DNA of 64,000 nucleotides from an uncultured Flavobacteriales bacterium (GTDB lineage: Bacteria; Bacteroidota; Bacteroidia; Flavobacteriales_D; Crocinitomicaceae), in the NCBI GenBank assembly GCA_913054135.1, contig CAJXJK010000012.1:62001-126000 (forward strand). Direction: 5' to 3'. Shown here piece after piece: positions 26,450 through 34,543 of this stretch (positions are counted from its first letter, which is position 1; every line of letters starts with the position of its first letter). Under the pieces are notes generated by a model, which saw nothing but the letters and a program-made list of their open reading frames with translations, was not told the DNA's origin and did not search any database. Both the position numbers and the translations under genes were made by a program.

Positions 26450-26964
26450 TTTGTGATGTGTTTAGCAAACCAGTCTATATAGTCTGAGTCTTTAATTGCG
26501 ACACCATCATCACTTGGGTCTGGGTAATTAGTAGCTCCGAAACATATCGGGCCATTTGTTGAGTAATCTATTAATTTGTGCATTGGCACTGCCCACTTCA
26601 TATGGTGGTCATATGCAAACGTATAATTCATGTAAATAGTATATTCTACTTTTCTGTCTGCCGGGTCAGTATGATAGTCATCAATACCCTGCGCAGAAAC
26701 TTGAAAACGTGCAATTCTTGTTGCTTTAGCAACCACAGAGTACTGCTTTTTATCCCAAGTACACGGAACAATCTTGGTTGAATTTACTTTTAGTAAGTAG
26801 GCAGCTTCTCCCGATCCACAGCAATCGCACCAATCAATAATGAATGGGTTTTTCTTAAGGAAATTTTCAACCTTATGGGCTTGTTCATGAGTCAAATTAT
26901 CCCAAGCATCTGCCCTTGCAAATACTGAAATACCTAAAAACATTATGAACAATAATTTTCTCAT
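26446..26964 (-). CDS. Small secreted protein with WCDCCG motif, unknown
   Basis: A 172-residue exported protein: signal peptide ~1-19 (MRKLLFIMFLGISVFARA), then a domain with IDWCDCCGSGEAAYLL, a clustered three-cysteine motif that could bind metal or haem or form disulfides, and further Cys at the middle and end. I know no named family. ATG 26964 overlaps the upstream stop (TGATG); a TTG at 26967 is an alternative. Middle gene of a coupled three-gene unit. Confidence 0.7.
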   Translation of the reverse strand: MRKLLFIMFLGISVFARADAWDNLTHEQAHKVENFLKKNPFIIDWCDCCGSGEAAYLLKVNSTKIVPCTWDKKQYSVVAKATRIARFQVSAQGIDDYHTDPADRKVEYTIYMNYTFAYDHHMKWAVPMHKLIDYSTNGPICFGATNYPDPSDDGVAIKDSDYIDWFAKHITK

Positions 26965-27722
26965 CAATCTTCTTCAGTTACATCTTCATAGTCAGTGAAT
27001 CCTTCATCATCTACATAAGTTTCAGACTTTGGTTCTTCTCTTTGAGCAAAAGGATTTCCTCCTCCTCCACCAAACGGATTCCCACCACCTTGTCCAAAAT
27101 TCATGCCTTTCACTGAAGGCCCATCAAATGGTGACTTCCCTGCCAACAAATTCTGAATCAAATGCACAAATCTCATAATGATATTTATCAAAAATATGAA
27201 AGCTGCAATGTAGAATATCCAACCAATCAAAAATGCTTCTTGAAGAGAAAGAATTGCCTCTCTAAACCACAGTACAACAGGATTCATTACCATAACTGGA
27301 TTCCATAAGCAAAAAACAAAATAAAGCAATGAGCCAGCCAATAAATATCGTTCAACTTTAGGGTCCACTTTAGTAATTAATCTTTCAAACATTGGATTAT
27401 TACCCAGCTGTGCCATCATTGAACGCTTTTGTAATTTACCTAACAGATACAGACCCATTACTACTGATCCTAAGACCATATAAAAGACGTTCAATTCATA
27501 TAACTCAAAATTTCCATCATTTTTAAAGTACATCATTGAGTGGGCCGTTACCGAAACCAATAAGAAGTACTTTGTTATTCTCAAAATATAAGTGGTTACT
27601 TCACTTGATTTAGAGGATGAGCCCAATAGTTGTTTCGCAACAAACTGAAGAATTCCCCAAATAAAACCAAAAATTGTAAAGACAATTCCCAAATCAAATA
27701 TGAAGCGTAAAGATTCTGCCAT
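26964..27722 (-). CDS. Multi-pass membrane protein with Gly/Asn/Pro-rich tail
   Basis: A 252-residue integral membrane protein with about five TM helices (~10-30, 45-65, 75-95, 125-145, 165-185). The tail after residue ~205 has two GGGNPF repeats and an acidic end (DDEGFTDYEDVTEED). No recognised family. First gene of the translationally coupled trio, so its product probably assembles with the two exported partners (inference). The start is ATG 27722. Confidence 0.7.
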   Translation of the reverse strand: MAESLRFIFDLGIVFTIFGFIWGILQFVAKQLLGSSSKSSEVTTYILRITKYFLLVSVTAHSMMYFKNDGNFELYELNVFYMVLGSVVMGLYLLGKLQKRSMMAQLGNNPMFERLITKVDPKVERYLLAGSLLYFVFCLWNPVMVMNPVVLWFREAILSLQEAFLIGWIFYIAAFIFLINIIMRFVHLIQNLLAGKSPFDGPSVKGMNFGQGGGNPFGGGGGNPFAQREEPKSETYVDDEGFTDYEDVTEED

Positions 27723-27770
27723 TTTCTAATAATTCTTTTATTCTAGGACGTATACTAGTTGAATTTATGC

Positions 27771-28277
27771 TTAAAGTTTAGTTTTCACTTTTTTCCAATC
27801 CTTAATTTGCCAATTGGTATAACCGCTTGCCACATGGTTATTCGCAGTGTCAAATAATTTAATCTCACACTTCACCATAACTGATTCATTTGTCTTAAGT
27901 GGATTCTTTACTTTTTCATCTACCCAATTATCATCTAATTCAAAATGAGCTACAATATCAGTTTTAGCTTGATAAACATATTTCATTTCAAGAGATTCCA
28001 TAATCAATCTGTAATTCTTTGCTCCCAATTTTGTTAGCAATAAAAATCCAGATGCAAATTCGGCAGCAGTAGCCATACCGCAAGCATGCACTCCTTTAAT
28101 GTGATTAAAATTTCTCCTTTTATAAGGAATAATTGTTGTCACCTTATTGTCTTCAATTGTTTTGATTTTGATTCTGTGAGGCTTATTGAAAGGAATCATG
28201 TATCCTAATCCCATATTCAGCTTCCATAAACCAAAACTTGAAGCTTTTGCATTTGCTATGTATTTCTCAAAATTCAT
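27771..28277 (-). CDS. DUF4442 hotdog-fold thioesterase-like protein
   Basis: A 168-residue soluble protein of the DUF4442/PaaI-like hotdog group. Segments NHIKGVHACGMATAAEFASG (shortened: IKGVHACGMATAAE) hold the His/Glu region that in PaaI-type thioesterases faces the thioester. Possible acyl-CoA thioesterase; substrate unknown. Lies 48 bases upstream of the membrane trio on the same strand and is divergent from the S46 peptidase. Confidence 0.8.
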   Translation of the reverse strand: MNFEKYIANAKASSFGLWKLNMGLGYMIPFNKPHRIKIKTIEDNKVTTIIPYKRRNFNHIKGVHACGMATAAEFASGFLLLTKLGAKNYRLIMESLEMKYVYQAKTDIVAHFELDDNWVDEKVKNPLKTNESVMVKCEIKLFDTANNHVASGYTNWQIKDWKKVKTKL

Positions 28278-28390
28278 CTAATCAATTTACGAATCTAAAG
28301 ATACTGCTATCAAAACTCTAAGCAATTTTTTGGTGGATAAATTATTGCGAAGGATGTCTATTGCTATTCACCTTTCTAAAGAATCAGTGT

Positions 28391-28398
28391 TATATTTG
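28391..28398 (+). promoter_or_regulatory. -7 box for the S46 peptidase gene
   Basis: TATATTTG matches TAnnTTTG exactly, 22 bases before the ATG at 28421. No well-spaced -33 element. Confidence 0.4.
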
Positions 28399-28420
28399 TC
28401 TTTCTAAATAAACAAAACCA

Positions 28421-30553
28421 ATGAAGAAAGTATTAGCTCTTTTTATCACGATTATTACAATCAGTACATCCTTTGCTACCGAAGGAATGTGGATTCCGTC
28501 ATTAATTGACATGTTTCATTCTGACATGAAAACTTATGGTCTTAATTTATCGGCAGAACAGATTTACTCAACTAATTCGTCTTCATTAAAAGATGCCGTC
28601 ATTCAATTTAACGGAGGCTGTACAGCTGAAATAGTTTCAGATCAAGGATTAATATTAACCAATCATCACTGTGGATTTGATGCCATTCAAAAGCACTCTT
28701 CATTAGAAAATGATTATTTAAAAAATGGTTTTTGGGCTGGATCTAAACAAGAAGAATTGGCTTGCCCTTGGCTAAGAGTGACTTTCGTCAAAGAAATTAG
28801 AGATGTGACCAAAGATGTATTCAAAGGAATCTCTGATGACATGTCTGATTCTGAAAAGAATAAAATTATCTCTAAAAACATTAAAGCATTAGAAAAAGCT
28901 GAAAACAAAGGCGGATCAATCACAGCTAAAATCAAACCGTTTAGCTTAGGTAATGAATACTTCATGTTGATTACTGAAGATTTTAATGACATCAGATTAG
29001 TTGGCGCTCCACCTTCTGCGATTGGAAAATATGGTGGTGACACTGATAACTGGGTATGGCCAAGACACACTGGTGATTTTTCAGTGTTTAGAATTTACGC
29101 GAATGGCGAAAACAAATCTGCCAAACATAACGAAGCAAACGTACCTTTCAAACCAGCTCATTCTTTGCCAGTAAGTGTTGCTCCAAAACAAAAAGGAGAT
29201 TTCACTATGGTATATGGATTCCCTGGATCAACAGACCAGCATTATGTTTCAGGTAAGTTAGCTTGGATCATCAACAAAGAACGTCCTGCAAGAATAGACA
29301 TGAGAAACCATAGTTTAAATGTGATCAAACCGGCAATGAATGCTGATGACCTAACTAGAATTCAGTACTCATCAAAGCAAGCTAGAATAGCTAATGCTTG
29401 GAAAAAATGGATTGGTCAATTGAAAGGATTAAGAGAACTAGACGCTCTTGGAAAGAAGAGAAAGTTTGAGGAAGAATACATGGCCAAAGCAGCTGAAAGA
29501 ACTGAATGGAAAACTAAGTACTATAATGTAATTGGCGACCTAAACAAACTGCAAGAAGAAGGTGGGAAATATGAATTCGCACGTTCAATGTTCATTGAGT
29601 ATTTTTATGTTGGACCTGAGTTTGTGAAGTACTCATTCGAGTATTATAAGCTTGCGAATAGCTATGAGAAGCTAGAAGCAGAAGGAACACTTGACAAAGA
29701 AGTTGAGCGTCTTCAAAGCAAGTCAAAAGGCTTTTACAAAAACTACAACAGAGAAGTTGATCATGCGATTTTCAACGAACTAACTCAATTGTATATTGAC
29801 TATGTTGACCCTGAGTTATTACCACTTGGAATTAAGGATACATGGCAAAAGCAAGGTGATTTGATTTTTGAAAAATCTCTTATCATGAATCCAGAAAAAA
29901 TGGCGGCAGCACTTGAGAAATCACCAAAGAAAGCAGCTAAAAAATTAAAGAAAGATCCTGCGCTTAAATATGCTACTTCAATTTACATGGCGTTCGTGAA
30001 TAAAGTAAACGCGGGATATAGAGCGTTTGCTGACAAAGAAGAAAAATTGATGCAAACTTACGTTGCCGGTATGTTAGAGATGTTTCCTGAGAAAAACTTT
30101 TGGGCAGATGCAAATTCTACAATGAGAATCACATATGGTAAAATTGAAGGTTCGGCTCCTTATGACGGAATGAAATATACGCACTACACGACAATTGATG
30201 GTATAATGAGAAAGCATGATGAATCAAATCCTGATTTCAAGTTGACTTCAAGATTTGAAGAATTATATGAAGCTAAAGATTTCGGAAACTACATGCAAGA
30301 CAATGAACTATGGGTTTGTTTTACAGCTTCTAACCACACTACCGGTGGTAATTCTGGTTCACCAGTTATTGATGCTGATGGAAACTTAATCGGAATCAAC
30401 TTTGACAGAAGTTGGGAAAGTACCATGTCTGATTTTCAATTTGATGAAAGAAGATGTAGAAACATTGCCGTAGACATTAGATATGTTTTATGGGTAATTG
30501 ACAAGTACGGACAAGCTCCTCACTTAGTTGAAGAAATGAACATTATCAAGTAA
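28421..30553 (+). CDS. dpp11: S46 dipeptidyl-peptidase, DPP11-like (Asp/Glu-specific)
   Basis: A 710-residue exported serine peptidase of family S46. Signal peptide ~1-19. Catalytic motifs: NHHC (81-84, catalytic His), the helical insert domain in the middle, and TGGNSGSPV with catalytic Ser645. Family knowledge: DPP7 has Gly and DPP11 has Arg 18 residues after the catalytic Ser (Ser655/Arg673 in the Porphyromonas enzyme). Here residue 663, exactly 18 after Ser645, is Arg in NFDRSWES, so Asp/Glu at P1 is predicted. It releases dipeptides from peptide N-termini in the periplasm for amino-acid nutrition. Confidence 0.93.
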   Translation: MKKVLALFITIITISTSFATEGMWIPSLIDMFHSDMKTYGLNLSAEQIYSTNSSSLKDAVIQFNGGCTAEIVSDQGLILTNHHCGFDAIQKHSSLENDYLKNGFWAGSKQEELACPWLRVTFVKEIRDVTKDVFKGISDDMSDSEKNKIISKNIKALEKAENKGGSITAKIKPFSLGNEYFMLITEDFNDIRLVGAPPSAIGKYGGDTDNWVWPRHTGDFSVFRIYANGENKSAKHNEANVPFKPAHSLPVSVAPKQKGDFTMVYGFPGSTDQHYVSGKLAWIINKERPARIDMRNHSLNVIKPAMNADDLTRIQYSSKQARIANAWKKWIGQLKGLRELDALGKKRKFEEEYMAKAAERTEWKTKYYNVIGDLNKLQEEGGKYEFARSMFIEYFYVGPEFVKYSFEYYKLANSYEKLEAEGTLDKEVERLQSKSKGFYKNYNREVDHAIFNELTQLYIDYVDPELLPLGIKDTWQKQGDLIFEKSLIMNPEKMAAALEKSPKKAAKKLKKDPALKYATSIYMAFVNKVNAGYRAFADKEEKLMQTYVAGMLEMFPEKNFWADANSTMRITYGKIEGSAPYDGMKYTHYTTIDGIMRKHDESNPDFKLTSRFEELYEAKDFGNYMQDNELWVCFTASNHTTGGNSGSPVIDADGNLIGINFDRSWESTMSDFQFDERRCRNIAVDIRYVLWVIDKYGQAPHLVEEMNIIK

Positions 30554-30570
30554 TTTCCGTACTTTTAAAG

Positions 30571-30879
30571 GTGCGGACCTTATTCGTAGTCATATCTATT
30601 TGCGTTCTTGCCTCTTGTAAAAAAGAACCGGCAGCTCCATTACCAATCGCAAATTTCTTTGTTGAAAATGCTTTTTGCACTTCACCCTGCTATGTGAAGT
30701 TCTATGACCAATCTTATAATGCAATAGAATGGAAATGGTATTTTGGAAATAGCTTGACATCTCACAAAGAGAACGATTCAACATTGTTTCATACACCAGG
30801 CTATTACAATGTATCACTGAGCGTAAAGAATTCAGACGGAGTTAGAGACTCAATCACAAAACAGATTCAAGTGTACTAA
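30571..30879 (+). CDS. Small PKD-domain lipoprotein
   Basis: A 102-residue protein from a GTG start: lipobox LASCKK (Cys at ~16) and one PKD domain (~25-102) with IEWKWYFGNS in place of the usual YxWxFGDG and a GYYNVSLSVKN strand. Its job is probably to hold or bind at the cell surface; partner unknown. It starts 17 bases after the peptidase gene and is likely co-transcribed. No ATG fits before the signal peptide. Confidence 0.75.
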   Translation: MRTLFVVISICVLASCKKEPAAPLPIANFFVENAFCTSPCYVKFYDQSYNAIEWKWYFGNSLTSHKENDSTLFHTPGYYNVSLSVKNSDGVRDSITKQIQVY

Positions 30880-30888
30880 ATAAAAAAA

Positions 30889-30924
30889 AGCCGATTGTTT
30901 TGGGCAACCGGCTAAAATCTTTTT
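30889..30924 (+). terminator. Intrinsic terminator after PKD lipoprotein
   Basis: AGCCGATTG / CAACCGGCT stem (5 + 3 bp with one mismatch) with an A-run before and a T-run after. Ends the dpp11 unit. The remaining bases to 31053 show no gene. Confidence 0.65.
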
Positions 30925-31052
30925 GAGGTATCCCTCCTCTTCACTGACTAGGTGTATTGTTTGATTTTTAATAAAGATACGGTAGAAGATGTCTTATTAA
31001 AAACAATTAAGGCACACAAAAAACCAATTCTATACCTTTCAAAATGATCTCA

Positions 31053-31084
31053 TTTTGCGCTTTCATTGATTTAAGTGATATTTG
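31053..31084 (+). promoter_or_regulatory. Promoter of four-helix-bundle gene
   Basis: -33 TTTG (31053-31056), 20-base spacer, -7 GATATTTG (31077-31084; 7 of 8). The box ends 6 bases before the GTG start, predicting a leaderless mRNA. Confidence 0.5.
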
Positions 31085-31090
31085 TGATGA

Positions 31091-31465
31091 GTGAAGCCTA
31101 ACAAAGAGATATTACAAGCTAAAATTGATGCACGTCATTACTCACGTGAATTAATTAGAGATGTTTTTCAAGCAACTGAACATTTCCCAAAGAATGACCC
31201 TGAGCGCATTGCTTCTCAATTGAGAAAGAAAGTTCTTTCGGCCTCATCCTTTTTAGCGCACGGAACAGTAAAGCATGATGTTGATGAACAAAAACAAGAT
31301 TTGTTGATTGTTATGGGCGAACTTAGAGAAGTACTCAAATTCATCACAATTGCACATCATTTAAGATACGCTACCGATTTGGAAAAATCGAAAGTAAGAA
31401 ATTCAATTTCCAATGTCATCAATGCATTAGATAAGCTAGTAATTTCCCTGGGAGGCTTTGAATGA
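31091..31465 (+). CDS. Four-helix-bundle protein (S23/Avd-like)
   Basis: A 124-residue all-helical protein from a GTG start. Segments ARHYSRELIRDVFQATEHFP, then SQLRKKVLSASSFLAHG, fit the S23/Avd four-helix-bundle pattern (FPxxE...SQlRrA..S...nIAeG). Such proteins form pentamers with a basic pore in known members. Known members occur in 23S rRNA intervening sequences, in diversity-generating retroelements and as free-standing genes; neither an rRNA nor a reverse transcriptase is present here. Function unknown. Confidence 0.65.
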   Translation: MKPNKEILQAKIDARHYSRELIRDVFQATEHFPKNDPERIASQLRKKVLSASSFLAHGTVKHDVDEQKQDLLIVMGELREVLKFITIAHHLRYATDLEKSKVRNSISNVINALDKLVISLGGFE

Positions 31466-31529
31466 AATAATCTGTTCAAAATCAATTTGTATTCAAACTT
31501 TCATCAGAATAACCTTTTTAAATTCGAAC

Positions 31530-31537
31530 TAATTTTG
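31530..31537 (+). promoter_or_regulatory. -7 box for thioredoxin-family gene
   Basis: TAATTTTG matches TAnnTTTG exactly, 49 bases before the ATG at 31587. Confidence 0.35.
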
Positions 31538-31586
31538 TGTTCGTAAGTTATTGTACTAAGTAGCGTCAAAGCCTAAAAATAGAACA

Positions 31587-32132
31587 ATGTCAGATTATTT
31601 AGAATTCGTCAAAGACTTAGTTGAGCAAGGAAAAACAACAGGCACCAATCAAAGTGAAGCCATGATTGGATATACCAAAATGTCGCTTCAAAGAATGAAA
31701 CGTTGGAACAAAACTAGCAAGTTATTGCCCGAAATGGAGAATAGACTATCAGCCATTAATTCATCTCAAAAATGGATTTTAATTACTGAAGCATGGTGCG
31801 GTGATGCAGCTCATGCTTATCCGTTTATAAAAATGATGGCTGATAAAAGCGACCAAATATCATTTGAATGGAAACTGAGAGACGAAAATCTTGAATTAAT
31901 TGATCAGTACCTTACAAATGGAGGACGCTCTATCCCAAAGTTAATCGCCTTTGATGAAAAAGGAGAAGAATTATATAATTGGGGACCTAGACCTGCGCAT
32001 ATTCAAGAAGTCTATCTAAAAATGCGAGCAGATGAAACACCATATTCAGAAATCTCTATTGAACTTCAAAAAATGTATAATGCTGATAAAGGGGAAACAA
32101 TGCAGAAAGAGATATTGAATCTTATTCAGTAG
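31587..32132 (+). CDS. Thioredoxin-family protein, single cysteine
   Basis: A 181-residue cytosolic protein with a helical N-terminal extension (~1-60) and a thioredoxin fold (~60-160). The active-site region reads EAWCGDAAHAYP with one Cys (C71) and no resolving Cys, and the cis-Pro loop is RSIPKLIAF. This single-Cys WCGDA group is a common Bacteroidota/Firmicutes family of unknown partner; a monothiol or bacilliredoxin-like role is inference. Its stop overlaps the convergent small membrane gene by 11 bases. Confidence 0.85.
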   Translation: MSDYLEFVKDLVEQGKTTGTNQSEAMIGYTKMSLQRMKRWNKTSKLLPEMENRLSAINSSQKWILITEAWCGDAAHAYPFIKMMADKSDQISFEWKLRDENLELIDQYLTNGGRSIPKLIAFDEKGEELYNWGPRPAHIQEVYLKMRADETPYSEISIELQKMYNADKGETMQKEILNLIQ

Positions 32133-32379
32133 CCTCAGTTCCTGAAGGTGTTTCTTCTTCAGCTTCCTCTTCAGCCATTGATCTAGCTATCAAAACAGCC
32201 AACAAGGCAACTATGATGATGAAAATAAACATCTTCTTATCCTTATACAAAGGCTTTTTAGGACGCTTCACCACATTATCATATTCATGAGTTAAGCGAG
32301 AGAAGTCTTTGTACTTCGCCATGGCTTCTTTTGAAGGAAGCTTAACCGGTTGTTCTCTATTTACTTTATACTTTCTCAT
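32122..32379 (-). CDS. Small single-pass membrane protein coupled to ECF sigma factor
   Basis: An 85-residue protein: basic N-terminal ~50 residues in the cytoplasm, one TM helix (~52-70, FIFIIIVALLAVLIARSM), then an acidic tail (AEEEAEEE...). ATG 32379 overlaps the sigma factor stop as ATGA, so translation is coupled; an upstream start adds only five residues inside sigma. Position and topology fit an anti-sigma partner, but no ZAS/zinc-finger or FecR domain is seen, so that role is a guess. Confidence 0.7.
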   Translation of the reverse strand: MRKYKVNREQPVKLPSKEAMAKYKDFSRLTHEYDNVVKRPKKPLYKDKKMFIFIIIVALLAVLIARSMAEEEAEEETPSGTEATE

Positions 32380-32936
32380 GAATTGGTCTCCCAAGTCTTT
32401 TTAATTTTATCTAATATACGATAGAGTCTCATCTTCGCATTCGCCTCGGTGATTTCATAAAATTCGGCAATTTCTTTGAAAGAATACTGCATAAAAAATC
32501 TCAATTCTATAATCTCTACGTGCTCTGGCTTCAAATTACTAAGCACTTTCATTAATTTATCTTGATCACTTTCACTCTCTTCTGAACCAATCTTGATTTC
32601 AAGCATTACAGACTTTACATGCTTATCTTCTACCTCAACAGTCACCATTTTTTTCTGAGCTCTGAAATAAAGATTCACTTCATTTGAAGCAATTCTATAT
32701 AACCAGGCCGAAAAAGGAAAGCCTCTATCTTCATATTTTTTGATGTTGTGCATGGCCTTTAACATGGCATCTTGACAAACATCTCCAGCAACCGCCTCAT
32801 CTTGCACCCTTTTGTAAATGAATAAATAAATTCTTTCAAAGTATTTATCATACAAGCCTCCAAATGCACGCGCGTCTTTCTGAGCCGCAAGTACTAATGC
32901 TTTATCTTCTTGATATGATGACTTTGTTTTATCCAA
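32376..32936 (-). CDS. ECF-type RNA polymerase sigma factor
   Basis: A 186-residue sigma-70 family factor. Region 2 (~20-95) includes FGGLYDKYFERIYLF and DVCQDAMLKAMHNI with the core-binding and -10 recognition helices (FPFSAWLYRIASNEVNLYFR, conserved core FSAWLYRIASNE); region 4 (~125-180) has the helix-turn-helix in LRFFMQYSFKEIAEF. The reading frame opens with TTG at 32936; no in-frame ATG exists before the conserved part and a stop lies just upstream. Coupled to the small membrane gene by ATGA. Regulon unknown. Confidence 0.9.
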   Translation of the reverse strand: MDKTKSSYQEDKALVLAAQKDARAFGGLYDKYFERIYLFIYKRVQDEAVAGDVCQDAMLKAMHNIKKYEDRGFPFSAWLYRIASNEVNLYFRAQKKMVTVEVEDKHVKSVMLEIKIGSEESESDQDKLMKVLSNLKPEHVEIIELRFFMQYSFKEIAEFYEITEANAKMRLYRILDKIKKTWETNS

Positions 32937-32985
32937 AAAGGAGGGTTCTATATATCTCTAATTCAAATGAAGAATTAAAGTAACA

Positions 32986-33474
32986 CTATTTCTTCAACTC
33001 TTTCATTTTTTCAATGACTTCTAAAATAGAAACAAAGGTGTTAGATTCAATCTCCTCAAGTTCGTCCAACCCACAAAACCCTACTTCTGTAATCCCCTCT
33101 TCTCCTTGAGGCACCAATTCATGTACCTTATCGAGTTTTAAATGGTACCAATATGTTTTCTTCAATACATCTTTTCCTTTATGATTGTACGTATGAAATG
33201 TATTAAGCAGGTGCCCTACTATAACAGGATTCTCCACTCCACACTCCTCTTCAATTTCTCTTATTGCGCCCTCTTCAATACTCTCCCCCTTCTCCAGTTT
33301 ACCTTTCGGAATATCCCACAGTCCATTTCTTTTTATGAACAAGAACTTTTCATTAAACTCAACCAAGCCTCCAGCAGCTTCAATAAATTTGAAATTTTCG
33401 AACTGACTTTTCAACGATTCTTCTGATTCTAGTTGATAAGTTTTAGCAATATTATCTATAAAAACTTTATACAT
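32986..33474 (-). CDS. NUDIX hydrolase
   Basis: A 162-residue protein with a complete Nudix box at 58-80 (Gx5Ex7REUxEExGU: G58, E64, R72, E73, E76, E77, G79). It hydrolyses a nucleoside diphosphate linked to another moiety; substrate is not predictable. A ~30-residue N-terminal extension precedes the domain. Divergent from pyrE with only 8 bases between the two start codons, so both promoters must lie in or over the opposite gene. Confidence 0.88.
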   Translation of the reverse strand: MYKVFIDNIAKTYQLESEESLKSQFENFKFIEAAGGLVEFNEKFLFIKRNGLWDIPKGKLEKGESIEEGAIREIEEECGVENPVIVGHLLNTFHTYNHKGKDVLKKTYWYHLKLDKVHELVPQGEEGITEVGFCGLDELEEIESNTFVSILEVIEKMKELKK

Positions 33475-33477
33475 TTG
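33470..33477 (+). promoter_or_regulatory. -7 box for pyrE
   Basis: TACATTTG matches TAnnTTTG exactly and ends 5 bases before the ATG at 33483. It covers the start codon of the divergent NUDIX gene. The predicted pyrE mRNA is leaderless. Confidence 0.45.
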
Positions 33478-33482
33478 TGACC

Positions 33483-34124
33483 ATGATTTTGAACAAAGAT
33501 AAGGCCTTAAAAATAGCTGATTATTTATTACAGATTAAGGCGGTTAAATTACAACCAAATGATCCATTCACTTGGGCAAGCGGTTGGAAGTCCCCAATTT
33601 ACTGCGATAATAGAAAAACATTGTCTTATCCAAAAATCAGAACAGCAATACGTCAAACATTTGCTGAGCAAATTGCTGAAAAATATTCAAACATTGATGT
33701 GATTGCTGGAGTTGCAACTGGTGGAATAGCTATTGGAGCTTTAGTCGCAGAAGAGATGGGTTTACCATTTATCTACATTCGTTCTTCAGCTAAAGGTCAC
33801 GGATTAGGAAATCAAGTTGAAGGCGCATATGAAGCAGGCCAGAGAGTTGTAGTGATTGAAGATTTAATCTCTACAGGTGGTTCTTCATTACAAGCAATTG
33901 AAGCATTGAAAGAAGCGGATATGGAAGTACTTGGCTTAGGTGCAATATTCACATATGGTTTCGATAAGGCAGTATCTAATTTTTCTGAAGCGAATTGTGA
34001 TTTCTTCACCTTATCTGATTATGATCACTTGATCGAACAAGCAAAGAATACAAACTACGTTAGTGAATCTGATGTTGACTCATTAGTTGAATGGAAAGCT
34101 AACCCACAAATCTGGAAACAATAA
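33483..34124 (+). CDS. pyrE: Orotate phosphoribosyltransferase
   Basis: A 213-residue enzyme converting orotate and PRPP to OMP in de novo pyrimidine synthesis. The PRPP loop VVVIEDLISTGGSSLQA (~118-134) and the catalytic-loop Lys in SSAKGHGLGNQ are typical of PyrE; N-terminal WASGWKSPIYCDNR contacts orotate. GTG at 33477 adds two residues, but ATG 33483 is preferred. The SRPBCC gene follows with a 1-base overlap (TAATG). Confidence 0.96.
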   Translation: MILNKDKALKIADYLLQIKAVKLQPNDPFTWASGWKSPIYCDNRKTLSYPKIRTAIRQTFAEQIAEKYSNIDVIAGVATGGIAIGALVAEEMGLPFIYIRSSAKGHGLGNQVEGAYEAGQRVVVIEDLISTGGSSLQAIEALKEADMEVLGLGAIFTYGFDKAVSNFSEANCDFFTLSDYDHLIEQAKNTNYVSESDVDSLVEWKANPQIWKQ

Positions 34125-34543
34125 TGTCAACTTCAATTACAAGTAAGAAAGAAATAGTTAACGCATCTTCAAAAGAGGTATTTGAGTTTTTATGTGATTT
34201 CAACAACATAAAAGAATTACTTCCTCAAGACAAAATCTCTGATTGGAATTCAACGGTTGATGCTTGTTCATTCAAAATTCAAGGAGCTGCGATTATTCCA
34301 CTAAATAAAAAATCAGTGGAGCCAAATTCAAAAATCAATATCGTTTCAGGAGAAAAAGCTCCCTTTCCTTTCACATTAGTGGTGCATATCAACGAACTGG
34401 ATGGAGGTGATGGTAACTCTTGCGAAGGTCATTTGCAATTTGAAGGTGAAATCAACGCCTTCTTAAAAATGATGGTCGTGAAGCCTCTCACTAACCTTTT
34501 CGACTATATGGCTCACAAGCTTCAAAAGAAATTTGAAGGATAA
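34124..34543 (+). CDS. SRPBCC-family (START-like) protein
   Basis: A 139-residue protein of the START/Bet v1-like superfamily. EIVNASSKEVFEFLCDFNNIKELLP is the typical opening (pieces VNASSKEVFEFL and FNNIKELLP); a long C-terminal helix (LTNLFDYMAHKLQKKF) closes the hydrophobic cavity. Ligand unknown. Translationally coupled to pyrE. Its 3' end overlaps the convergent birA stop by 22 bases. Confidence 0.8.
   Translation: MSTSITSKKEIVNASSKEVFEFLCDFNNIKELLPQDKISDWNSTVDACSFKIQGAAIIPLNKKSVEPNSKINIVSGEKAPFPFTLVVHINELDGGDGNSCEGHLQFEGEINAFLKMMVVKPLTNLFDYMAHKLQKKFEG

Noticed and set aside
31091-31465. Avd-like accessory protein of a diversity-generating retroelement
   Set aside because: No reverse transcriptase and no template/variable repeat pair are seen nearby.
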